Virus record (IMG/VR): IMGVR_UViG_3300042691_006063
Coordinates: 1-24,831 of that record
Length of the DNA: 24,831 bases
Origin: a virus
Direction: 5' to 3' (one strand)
Of this stretch, positions 7,085-14,830 are shown piece by piece; within the stretch, counting starts at the first letter, position 1; the number at the start of each line of letters is the position of its first letter. A program made the position numbers and the translations under genes. The notes below the pieces were generated by a model that was not told the origin of the DNA, ran no database searches, and saw only the letters and a list, made by a program, of their open reading frames with translations.

Positions 7085-7930
7085 ATGGCAACGCTATCTT
7101 CCTACCTTACGGAAGTCAGGCGGCTTCTGCATGATGCCAACGCCAATTTCTGGTCTGACGCCGAACTAACCGACGCCATCAACGGCGGTCGGCAGAGGAT
7201 TGTCCGCGACACCGGGTGTTTGCGGACGATTCAGGTGTCGTACACCCCGCTAGGCGGGGACGGAAATGCGGCAGCGCAGTGGACGGCAGGAGCGTTGGTA
7301 ACGCTCAACTCCTACGTCTACAACAACATTTTCATCTACAAGGTGACGCAGGCTGGCATTCTTGGCAGCAGTGCGCCTCCGTACCCAAGCGGCTCTAACG
7401 TTTACCCACCCAGCACGCCGTTCACGGATGGCACGGCGCAGCTGACGTACTACGGGCCTGCAGAAATTATCTCCTACGCGAATCTTCCACAAGGTTCGCA
7501 GACGCTGGACATTCTGAACGTCAACATCTACTGGGGTAACACGCGACTACCTCTGCGTTACTTGCCGTGGACGAACTTCAACGCGCAGCTACGGTATTGG
7601 CAGAACTACATCGGTCGTCCGGTGTGCTTCTCCACGTTTGGGCAGAACCAGATTTACATCGGCCCTGTACCCGACCAGTCGTACACGGTAGAACTTGATA
7701 CCGTCATCCTGCCGACCGATCTGACTATCGGTTCACCCAACGTCACTGACCAAATCCTTGATCCGTACACCAGCCCGGTGAAGTTCTACGCTGCCTACCT
7801 TGCCAAGTACAAGGAACAGAGCTACGGCGAAGCAGAGATTTTTAAACAGGAGTACATGAAGCAGACGCAAGCTGTCCTGAACTCCGTGTTTACACGCAGA
7901 ATCCCTGACGCCTACAGTTCTACGTTCTAG
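7085..7930 (+). CDS. Head-tail adaptor with inserted Trp/Gly module
   Basis: 281 residues. The N-terminus (YLTEVRRLLHDANANFWSDA, then ELTDAINGGRQRIVRDTG) is the helical signature of podovirus head-tail adaptors (P22 gp4 / T7 gp11 type), which join the portal to the tail hub. The C-terminus (SPVKFYAAYLAKYKEQSYGE, then AEIFKQEYMKQTQ) is the returning long helix pair of that fold. Between them residues 65-124 form a module with W66, V72, Y79, Y85-K86-V87-T88, P98-P99 and D115-G116-T117, matching a small beta module common in phage virion and fibre proteins. The ribosome binding site is weak. The adaptor call is good; the module's job is unknown, perhaps surface display or sugar contact. Confidence 0.75.
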   Translation: MATLSSYLTEVRRLLHDANANFWSDAELTDAINGGRQRIVRDTGCLRTIQVSYTPLGGDGNAAAQWTAGALVTLNSYVYNNIFIYKVTQAGILGSSAPPYPSGSNVYPPSTPFTDGTAQLTYYGPAEIISYANLPQGSQTLDILNVNIYWGNTRLPLRYLPWTNFNAQLRYWQNYIGRPVCFSTFGQNQIYIGPVPDQSYTVELDTVILPTDLTIGSPNVTDQILDPYTSPVKFYAAYLAKYKEQSYGEAEIFKQEYMKQTQAVLNSVFTRRIPDAYSSTF

Positions 7931-7932
7931 TC

Positions 7933-10155
7933 ATGGCAGCGTCTGAACAGAAAAAATCCTACGCAGTCATCAAGAACTTCACTGGCCTTAACACTAAGGC
8001 CAACCGGACAGCTATCCGGGAAGAGGAGTTTGCGTGGCTGGAAAACGCCATGCCTATCGGGTTTGGCAGCATCAGGATCGTTCCTGCCCAGACGGCTGTA
8101 ACTGACACGGGGAATGCTGTTGCGTTCTCCAACACCGTCACCCTGCTGACGAGCGTCAACGTCAACAACAAGGACTACATCCTTGGGTTTCAGGACAACG
8201 GAGCGGCGCAGTACGTCGAGATGACAGGCGCTTCTACGGGTACACGGGGAAACATTGCCAGCAGCGGGACGTTCTCTACCGCCAACGTCAGTGCGGCTCA
8301 GTACAGCAACGAGCGGGTGATGATTGGCGACCCCAACAAGGGGTTGTTCACCTGGAACGGGAACACGCTGGTTGGTATCGGTTCTGTCGGCCTGATTGCG
8401 GTCACCAACCCAGGGTCAGGTTACACATTTCCGCCTACGGTGACGCTGTCTGCGCCTAACGACGCTAACGGCGTTCAGGCAACGGCTACAGCAACGATTA
8501 GCACCAGTGCTGGTGGCATAGCGGCCATCACCATCACAAACGAAGGCAGCGGGTATGCCTACGTTCCAACCGTCATCATCGGACCTCCCAACGATGCTGG
8601 CGGCATCCAAGCGCGTGCGGTGGCGACCATTTTGTCGTCCAAAGTCAGCGCTATCACCATTGTTGAGTCAGGTTCTGGGTACACCACCGCACCTACTGTT
8701 TCCATCATTGGTGGCGGTGGAACTGGAGCAAACGCGGCTGCAAACCTAGCATCTGGCATCGTCAACAGCGTCTTTGTCACTAACGCTGGAAGCGGCTACA
8801 CCACGCCTCCTACGGTGACGTTTTTTGACGGCAGCGGCACCAACGCGGCGGCTGTTGCCGAGCTTGTGACCTTTGAAAAAGGCACGGTGACGGTGTTTGT
8901 CACCAACGGCGGCAACGGGTACACCTCAACACCGACAGTCACGATCAGCGGGGGCGGTGGAGCCAACGCAAACGCTATCGCTATCGTGCAGGGCGGCGAG
9001 GTGGTGAGCATCATCACCAATCAGCACGGCAACGGTTACACCAGCAACCCGACGGTAACCATTACGGGTGGCGGCGGCAACAACGCAACAGCCAACGCTA
9101 TCGCTCTGCTGGACGAGGTGGTGGACGTTGCCACGTTTGGCGGGCGCACCTGGGTGGCCTACGGGCGGACAATTGCGTGGAGCGCGGCAGGCACCTACAA
9201 CGATTTCACGGGCGTGTCTGCGGGTTCGCTGACGCTGACGGACAGCACCCTGCACGGGAACATCCGGGCTATCTACAGCGCCAACAACTTCCTGTACATC
9301 TTTGGCGACGACAGCATCAACGTTATCAGCGACCTTCGGGTGGATTCCACGGGTCAGACGCTGTTCACCAACACCAACGTCAGCGCCAGCGTAGGCACGA
9401 AACGCATCTACGCCATCTTCCCGTACTTCCGGTCCATGCTGTTTATGAACGACTACGGCATCTATGCCTTGGTCGGCTCTACTACCAGCAAACTGAGCGA
9501 CCAGCTGGACGGCATTTTCCCGCTCATCGACTTCACGCAGCCGGTGTCAGGCGGTCAGGTGCTGATCTTCAACATCCTCTGCGCAGCCTTCTCTTTCACT
9601 TACACGGATGCCGTGCTGGGAGCAAGGCAAGTTCAGGCCGTGTTCTTTGAGAGGAAGTGGTTCCTGACGCAGCAGGGGGCGCTTTCCTACGTCACCAGTG
9701 CTCCTGTTGGCGGCAGCATCAACTTGTACGGCGACATTGACAAGACGTTGTACCGGCTATATGCCAACAGTTCAGCCAGCATCAGCAGCACGGTCAAGAC
9801 GGCTTTGCTGCCTATGGGCGACAACATCCGCACCAAACAGGCTCTGAAGTTTGGTATTGAGGCAACGCTTGCCAACAGCGCAACGCTCACAGTGACGGTG
9901 GACAGCGAGTCTGGCAGCAGCCCAAGCTACACCGTTCAAAACGCGGTGTCTTGGCTCAACAACTCAGGACAGGTCATTCCTTGGGTGAATAACAGTTCGC
10001 TGACTGTTGTGTGGTTGTACTCATCTGGATATGCTCTGTACAAGTCTGACGCGCAGCAGTACGGCAAGTATCTTGGGCTAACCGTTACCAGCACCAATCC
10101 CAATTTCACCTACAACACGTTTGAGTTTGAGCACGAACTCAGAGTGAGGTTCTGA
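7933..10155 (+). CDS. Tail hub / nozzle protein (P22 gp10-like) with GSGYT repeats
   Basis: 740 residues. The opening (KNFTGLNTKANRTAIREEEF, then AWLENAMPIGFGSIRIVP) is typical of gp10-like and T7 gp12-like tail hubs, beta-propellers that form the nozzle of short tails. Residues 396-740 continue propeller blades (GGRTWVAYGRTIAWSAAG, FLYIFGDDSINVISDL, MLFMNDYGIYALVGS) and a final beta domain. Residues 153-395 are an insertion of six repeats (separate entry) between LFTWNGNTLVGIGSVG and VVDVATFGGRTWVAYG, where relatives normally go straight from one blade to the next. It follows the adaptor by two bases with little ribosome binding site, so coupling is likely. Function as tail hub is well supported; the insertion probably projects outward. 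Confidence 0.78.
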   Translation: MAASEQKKSYAVIKNFTGLNTKANRTAIREEEFAWLENAMPIGFGSIRIVPAQTAVTDTGNAVAFSNTVTLLTSVNVNNKDYILGFQDNGAAQYVEMTGASTGTRGNIASSGTFSTANVSAAQYSNERVMIGDPNKGLFTWNGNTLVGIGSVGLIAVTNPGSGYTFPPTVTLSAPNDANGVQATATATISTSAGGIAAITITNEGSGYAYVPTVIIGPPNDAGGIQARAVATILSSKVSAITIVESGSGYTTAPTVSIIGGGGTGANAAANLASGIVNSVFVTNAGSGYTTPPTVTFFDGSGTNAAAVAELVTFEKGTVTVFVTNGGNGYTSTPTVTISGGGGANANAIAIVQGGEVVSIITNQHGNGYTSNPTVTITGGGGNNATANAIALLDEVVDVATFGGRTWVAYGRTIAWSAAGTYNDFTGVSAGSLTLTDSTLHGNIRAIYSANNFLYIFGDDSINVISDLRVDSTGQTLFTNTNVSASVGTKRIYAIFPYFRSMLFMNDYGIYALVGSTTSKLSDQLDGIFPLIDFTQPVSGGQVLIFNILCAAFSFTYTDAVLGARQVQAVFFERKWFLTQQGALSYVTSAPVGGSINLYGDIDKTLYRLYANSSASISSTVKTALLPMGDNIRTKQALKFGIEATLANSATLTVTVDSESGSSPSYTVQNAVSWLNNSGQVIPWVNNSSLTVVWLYSSGYALYKSDAQQYGKYLGLTVTSTNPNFTYNTFEFEHELRVRF
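8389..9117 (+). repeat. Six tandem GSGYT-type protein repeats (about 40 aa each)
   Basis: Within the tail hub, residues 153-395 hold six units. Each has a strand of the form VxxIxVTN, then a turn GSGYT or GNGYT, a PTVT strand, a Gly-rich or Asn/Asp loop (GGGGTGA, APNDANG) and an Ala-rich strand. The first two units carry PPNDAxG-type loops; the last four carry GGGG or GSG loops. The DNA copies differ at many codon positions, so the array is old or has diverged and is not a recent DNA duplication. Such repeats occur in many phage fibres and surface proteins. Confidence 0.85.
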
Positions 10156-10634
10156 TGCCAGTCGCATACACATTTGCCAGCCGTACCAGCAGCATCCCGC
10201 TGTCGGAATTGGACGCCAACTTTTCTACAGGCATCACGCTTGGCAACACCGTCATCCAGCTTGGGAACACTGTCACGCAGTTGAACCAGATGACGATGGT
10301 CAACCAAGTGGTGACCAACTATACGGAAACGTCAAACGCGGCCAACACTGGAACGGCTTATACCATTGACCTCGCAGCAGGTACGGTGCAGATTCTGACC
10401 CTGACGGGCAATTGCACCTTCACGTTCCCCACGCCAACCGCAGGAAAGAGCTTCCTGTTGCTGCTGAAACAAGATGCTGTGGGCGGCAGAACTGTGGTGT
10501 GGCCCAGCACGGTGAAGTGGCCCAGTTCTTCTGCTCCGATTGTTACCACTACCGCCAACAAGGTGGACAAGTACGTTTTCACCGCTGACGGAACGTACTG
10601 GTACGGCTCTAACGGCGGTCAGAACTACCTGTAA
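10155..10634 (+). CDS. Short tail fibre / fibre-anchor protein
   Basis: 159 residues; ATG shares its A with the tail hub stop, with GAGTGAGG before it. The N-terminus (MPVAYTFASRTSSIPLSELD, then ANF) is the short start commonly seen on phage fibres and their adaptors that attach to the tail hub. Residues 24-55 have a repeat-like helical stretch (TLGNTVIQLGNTVTQLNQM), probably a trimeric coiled coil. The C-terminal 90 residues (AGTVQILTLTGNCTFTFPTP ... TADGTYWYGSN) are a known fibre-tip beta domain style. Likely trimeric fibre or nozzle plug. Confidence 0.72.
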   Translation: MPVAYTFASRTSSIPLSELDANFSTGITLGNTVIQLGNTVTQLNQMTMVNQVVTNYTETSNAANTGTAYTIDLAAGTVQILTLTGNCTFTFPTPTAGKSFLLLLKQDAVGGRTVVWPSTVKWPSSSAPIVTTTANKVDKYVFTADGTYWYGSNGGQNYL

Positions 10635-10637
10635 GCC

Positions 10638-11099
10638 ATGTTTGCCGCAACAACTGCAGCCCACGCGCAGAACGCGGGGCCAACCAATTTCAGCGGAACG
10701 CTTGCCTCTTCCTCTTCTCCTTACGATTTTTCAGCGTCTGCGACGGTGACGTTTGAGTCTGACGGATCAATATCTGCATCTGTTTTCAATGTTTTCGGTC
10801 CTGCATCGATTGACACGGTGTCCGGCAACAACTGGTACTTTCCGAACACTGCAAGCATCGGAAACTCATACTGGGCTAAAGCAACCGTTACGTCTGGATC
10901 AACTCCTGCAGGAGCGCCTGTTGGCTCGTGGGAGTCGTTGTCTTCTCCGTTGCTTTGGGGCATTTATGTTGGAAATCCAGACCAGTCTGATGACACAACG
11001 ATAACCGTTCAGATTTCTAGTAGCCCAACAGGAACGCCTGTTGTTGCAAGTGGATCAATTCAAATTGCTGCACTTTCCGGCAACCTTTCACCACCGTAA
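10638..11099 (+). CDS. Beta-rich tail appendage protein, unknown
   Basis: 153 residues. The first 12 residues (MFAATTAAHAQN) look vaguely like a signal end but lack a basic start and hydrophobic core, so secretion is not supported. The rest is Ser/Thr/Gly-rich beta structure (SASATVTFESDGSISASVFN, TTITVQISSSPTGTP). No ribosome binding site is clear; it begins three bases after the fibre stop. Hand counts of several lines give roughly 45-48% GC, lower than its neighbours. Its place after the fibre gene suggests a second, exchangeable tail appendage. Confidence 0.55.
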   Translation: MFAATTAAHAQNAGPTNFSGTLASSSSPYDFSASATVTFESDGSISASVFNVFGPASIDTVSGNNWYFPNTASIGNSYWAKATVTSGSTPAGAPVGSWESLSSPLLWGIYVGNPDQSDDTTITVQISSSPTGTPVVASGSIQIAALSGNLSPP

Positions 11100-11100
11100 C

Positions 11101-11325
11101 ATGGACTACCAACTACTTTTCAATATGGCTGTCGGCCTTGCTGGCGTCTTTGGCGGGTGGGTGCTGAATCGCATCTATACGGCTATAGATCGTCTTGACA
11201 ACGATGTCCGAGCCATGCCGGAGAAGTACGTCTCAAAAGAAGACTACCGTCGCGACATCTACGAAATCAAGGACATCTGCAAGCAGATCTTTTCCAAGTT
11301 AGACACCAAGGCTGACAAGGAATGA
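11101..11325 (+). CDS. Membrane-anchored coiled-coil protein (74 aa)
   Basis: 74 residues from ATG 11101, one base after the previous stop. Residues about 4-24 (QLLFNMAVGLAGVFGGWVLN) form one membrane helix, followed by a charged helical tail (YTAIDRLDNDVRAMPEKYVS, then IYEIKDICKQIFSKLD), likely a coiled coil. Small anchor-plus-coil proteins of this shape are frequent in phages, some near lysis genes (XhlA-like or spanin-like), but here it sits between tail and internal virion proteins. It could help lysis or DNA entry. Its stop overlaps the next start (ATGA). Confidence 0.6.
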   Translation: MDYQLLFNMAVGLAGVFGGWVLNRIYTAIDRLDNDVRAMPEKYVSKEDYRRDIYEIKDICKQIFSKLDTKADKE

Positions 11326-11663
11326 ATCTTGATGCTCTCTCCTACGTTGAGTTTGGGAATGTTGATTCCCTGGGAGAGATGCTGTTTGAAAACGGGTTGC
11401 AGCACCAGTTGTTCCACAACATCCTTGCCGAGCGCGGAATTCTGGTGCCCAAGTACCCCATCATGGACGCCGATCCTGCCAACCTGGACGACTGGCTGTT
11501 TGTCCACAACCAAGAGCATGAAGTGCTGTCTACCGTGCTGAATCTGGACAACCCGTTCCGGCTGATGGATGCCGACTGGAATGTGGAGTCAGACTTCTAC
11601 GACTGGGTTGGATTGCACGCGGCTATCCATCAGCAGATCGTATCTGCGCTAAGGGTGCAGTGA
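11322..11663 (+). CDS. Acidic hypothetical phage protein (113 aa)
   Basis: 113 residues, coupled to the membrane protein by ATGA. Acidic, with several Trp, His and Asp residues (DADPANLDDWLFVHNQEHEV, then LDADWNVESDFYDWVG-like stretches, closing HAAIHQQIVSALRVQ). Predicted mostly helical by eye, no membrane segment, no cysteines. The recurring DxDW/DDW and the three separated histidines are suggestive of metal binding, but no family is recognised. Between membrane anchor and internal proteins, it may act with either. Confidence 0.55.
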   Translation: MNLDALSYVEFGNVDSLGEMLFENGLQHQLFHNILAERGILVPKYPIMDADPANLDDWLFVHNQEHEVLSTVLNLDNPFRLMDADWNVESDFYDWVGLHAAIHQQIVSALRVQ

Positions 11664-13867
11664 TGCCTGTAGGACGCGCAACATCTGGACTTTCGTTGGG
11701 TGGAGAGCCGACGGATGAGGACATTATGGGCCTCATCCAGCAGCAGTACGCACCTACACAGGCTGCAGCGCCTGCAGCCGCTCCCACGACGGGTGCTCCG
11801 TCGTTCATGCCTGTTGGTCAAGGCGCTCAAGTCGCAGACGCCAACACGCTTGGCCTGTTTGCCAACCCAAACGGAAGGTTTGGCAACACGTTTGCCCAGC
11901 TTGGATGGACTGGAGGCGACCCCGTCATTTACGGGCAAGAGGTTTATGGAGAAAACGGGGAGACTCGGCAGATTCCTATAGGCGTCACGCCTGAGTTTCA
12001 GCAGTTCGTGCAAGCCAACAACATCCAAATGGCTATGGAGCCTTTGGATTTTGGCGGCAGGATGACGCTTTCCGTAAACAACCAGCCTGTAGACCAGTAT
12101 CAAGACCGTGTAAACAGTTTTGAAAAAGTCATGAACGTGGTTGCTCCTATAGGCGCGACTTTTGTGTTGTCAATGGCAACTGCTGGAGCGGCTACTGCCG
12201 CTTTGACTGCTGCCGTGCCGGGTATTTCTACCGCGACTGCGACCGCTATCGGGCGTGCTGTAGCTCCGTCTATCGTTCAGGCGGCGCAAACAGGCAACTT
12301 CAACATCGAGCAGGCGGCTAGAAACGTCGTTGTCAACCTTGTTGCGCCAAGTATCGGTGCCGAGGCGGCTGCAACCGTTCAAGACACTTACGGTCAACTG
12401 ACCGGAGGTGTGCTGCCGCCCGCCGTAGAGCGTGCCATCAGCAACGCGGCGGCATCTGCTGCTGCTACGGCTATGCAACAAGGTGCTGACAGCAGCGATA
12501 TCGGCAGAAACCTGCTTGCTGGAGCAGTTTCCTCCGCTGTTGGCACTACTCTGAACAGTGCGGGCGTGGACGCGAGCATTTCTGCAGGCGCAGGCCGTGC
12601 TGCGGGCTCCTACATTTCTACCGGAAGCGGCGTACAGGCTCTAGTAGACGGCGTAACCCGTGGTTTGACGTTTGAACAGCAGCGTCAGGCTGTCCAAGAA
12701 GAGCGAAACGTTAGAAATATTGAACGAGCTTACCAAGATCCGTCCCGAGCGCTGGATGTTGTGTCTCCAGGCTCTGTAGAGCAGGCGGTCAGCAACATTG
12801 AGTCGCCTGCTGCTCAAGATTTGGTTACTTCTGCGCCTACGGTGCAGCAAGTTGAGACTGTCGGGCAAGCTCAAACTGGAGGCGTCACCGATCAGGACAT
12901 TCAGGCTGCAATCCAGCGAGAACAGGCCACACCTCCCGCTGCCACGCCTGCACAACAGATTCAAGTGACGGCTACACAGCCCTCCGTGCGGGCAGAAGAG
13001 ACGTTTTCCTCTGTTGCTGCCCCGACACCAGCGCCCGCACAGTCTCCTGTAGCGGCTCCAGCTGCTACCGCTCCTGTAGCGTCCACTACTCCTGCTGCAG
13101 CGCCAGCGCCTGTGCAGCAAGTTACGACTACTGGCGCACGAGAGCAGGTCGCAGAAGATCCGTTTGCTGGCGTTACGCAACCTCCTCCCGCACCTCCTGG
13201 GCGGGAAGGAGAGGTTCAGGCGGCGGCTCCTAAAACTGGTCGTGGAGTAGAAGAAACTCCAACTTTTACGGAGTCAATTCCTGTTACTGGCACGGCAGAA
13301 CCGGCCATGACAGACGAGGACATCTTTGCGTACTTAGACCAGTTGTACGCTCCTTCTTCTCCTCCTCCTGCCGCAGAACCGGCGCAACAAGTCACAACGG
13401 TTGGACAGCGACTTCCTCAAGAGGTTACGGTTACCGGAACTCCTCCAACCGCCCAGGACTTAGATACGGGTATCCGTTCTGGAGAAACTGGTCGTGTAGA
13501 TATTACTGGTCAGCGTCCAGCGCAAGAAATTACTGTTGTCGGCCAGCAGCCGACTGACGAAGACATCCTTTCATTCATCTCAGAACCTGCTGCAGAACTC
13601 GCTCCTGCACCATCTCCTGCTCCTGCCGCATCCTCACCAGCGGCGACTCCGGTGTACCCTACAGACATCTTCACCTACATAAATAGGGGGAGACAAACGC
13701 CTATGCCTGTAGCCAGATTAGCCGCTATGGACTACCCCATGAGTAGAACTATGGGCGTAAGCGGATTTGTTCCTGCTGGGGAATTGGAGCCTGGGGGCTC
13801 AACAAAACCTCGTCAATCCGTGTGGAACGAGGCATCATTGCGTCTTAAGGACGCGCTGGGGCTGTAA
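11663..13867 (+). CDS. Large Ala/Pro-rich internal virion protein candidate
   Basis: 734 residues from ATG 11663 (TGATG junction; AAGGG upstream). Residues 150-340 are small-residue, hydrophobic helices (VLSMATAGAATAALTAAVPG, VVNLVAPSIGAEAAATVQD) able to contact or cross a membrane. Residues 390-700 are disordered Ala/Pro/Gln linker. Within it TDEDI-type segments occur at 17-21, 409-413 (TDQDI), 550-554 and 631-635, and short QEVTVTG-like strands recur. The C-terminus is basic (KPRQSVWNEASLRLKDALGL). It is first in a row of large proteins after the tail genes, where podoviruses keep ejection proteins that leave the head with the DNA. The role is inferred from place and composition. Confidence 0.62.
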   Translation: MPVGRATSGLSLGGEPTDEDIMGLIQQQYAPTQAAAPAAAPTTGAPSFMPVGQGAQVADANTLGLFANPNGRFGNTFAQLGWTGGDPVIYGQEVYGENGETRQIPIGVTPEFQQFVQANNIQMAMEPLDFGGRMTLSVNNQPVDQYQDRVNSFEKVMNVVAPIGATFVLSMATAGAATAALTAAVPGISTATATAIGRAVAPSIVQAAQTGNFNIEQAARNVVVNLVAPSIGAEAAATVQDTYGQLTGGVLPPAVERAISNAAASAAATAMQQGADSSDIGRNLLAGAVSSAVGTTLNSAGVDASISAGAGRAAGSYISTGSGVQALVDGVTRGLTFEQQRQAVQEERNVRNIERAYQDPSRALDVVSPGSVEQAVSNIESPAAQDLVTSAPTVQQVETVGQAQTGGVTDQDIQAAIQREQATPPAATPAQQIQVTATQPSVRAEETFSSVAAPTPAPAQSPVAAPAATAPVASTTPAAAPAPVQQVTTTGAREQVAEDPFAGVTQPPPAPPGREGEVQAAAPKTGRGVEETPTFTESIPVTGTAEPAMTDEDIFAYLDQLYAPSSPPPAAEPAQQVTTVGQRLPQEVTVTGTPPTAQDLDTGIRSGETGRVDITGQRPAQEITVVGQQPTDEDILSFISEPAAELAPAPSPAPAASSPAATPVYPTDIFTYINRGRQTPMPVARLAAMDYPMSRTMGVSGFVPAGELEPGGSTKPRQSVWNEASLRLKDALGL

Positions 13868-14830
13868 ATGTCAGCAATCCGTGAACTCACCCGTCTGTCG
13901 CCCAACTATCGCAAGGTAGCCGCTCTGCTGCAAAGCAAGGGTCGGTATGGCGATACCTTGCTCGCTCACATCAACGAGCGGGAAGCCCAGATGCTCAAGG
14001 ATGCAGGCGGGGCAGGCACCATCAACCCTGATACGGGGCTGCTGGAGTTCTACGATCCATACATGGATGCGGAGAATATGCCTGCAGAGCAGAGTTTCAC
14101 GCCCGCAGAGACGTTTGCTGTCAGCGATACCGCACCCCAAGATTTTACATTTGCTGCACCGCAGCAATTTGACTACGGGTCGTTTTACAACCAGTACACG
14201 CCGCCTGAGATGCCGGCTCCTGAAGCGCCGCAGTTTCAGATGCCTGAAATGGGTCCGACGCCTATGGCTCCGGTAGAAACGCGGGCCATCCCACCTGACA
14301 TCCAGCGACCCGGTCTCTCGCCTGAAGGCAAACAGATGCTTACCCAGTTGGGGGTGGCTGGTTTGCAATCTCTTCCTGCCATCTTGGCGGCTAGGCGAGC
14401 GCAAGGGCAGACTCAGCAGTACACGCAGCAGCAGCGTGAGCTTGCACAGCCGTACCAGCAAATGGGACGGCAACTGCAGGCCCAGGCTCAGGCTGGACAA
14501 CTGACTCCGCAGGGCAGGCAAGCTCTGGAAGCCGCTCGTGCGCAGATGGCGCAGGGGCTGCAGCGCAGCGGTGGCTTGGGGGCGCAGCAGGCTTCTATCC
14601 AGCTGCAGCAGTTCCGGCAGAATCTCCTGCAGCAGCAGATGGACTACGGTCTGAAGCTCTCTGGTATCGGTGACCAGATCGCGCTGGGTGCCATCAAGAG
14701 CGGGATGCAGGCTGATCAGGTTGTGAACCAGATGACAGAGCGGTTTATGTCCAACTTGTTCCGTGGCATGTTGCCTCCGCAGCAGGCCGGACAGCCACAG
14801 CCGCAACCGCAGCCGCCTGGAGGTCCGTGA
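13868..14830 (+). CDS. Internal virion protein (Gln-rich, helical)
   Basis: 320 residues; ATG directly follows the previous TAA. The N-terminal 55 residues are helical, with a NPDTGLLEFYDP turn. Residues 60-140 are a disordered Pro/Phe/Met linker. Residues 150-290 are a long helical region rich in Gln and Ala (QQYTQQQRELAQPYQQMG, then GQLTPQGRQALEAARAQMAQ, RSGGLGAQQASIQLQQF) resembling a segment I recall from internal proteins of aquatic podovirus-like phages. The C-terminus is Pro/Gln-rich. Together with its neighbours it probably makes the ejectosome core that opens a path across the envelope. Confidence 0.65.
   Translation: MSAIRELTRLSPNYRKVAALLQSKGRYGDTLLAHINEREAQMLKDAGGAGTINPDTGLLEFYDPYMDAENMPAEQSFTPAETFAVSDTAPQDFTFAAPQQFDYGSFYNQYTPPEMPAPEAPQFQMPEMGPTPMAPVETRAIPPDIQRPGLSPEGKQMLTQLGVAGLQSLPAILAARRAQGQTQQYTQQQRELAQPYQQMGRQLQAQAQAGQLTPQGRQALEAARAQMAQGLQRSGGLGAQQASIQLQQFRQNLLQQQMDYGLKLSGIGDQIALGAIKSGMQADQVVNQMTERFMSNLFRGMLPPQQAGQPQPQPQPPGGP

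Noticed and set aside
10638-10676. Signal peptide at the start of the tail appendage protein
   Set aside because: AHAQ-like site is present but there is no basic start and no hydrophobic core long enough.
13871-14806. Reverse-strand open frame (311 codons)
   Set aside because: Leu/Arg-rich mirror of the Gln/Ala-rich internal protein (CAG/CTG codons); no independent support.
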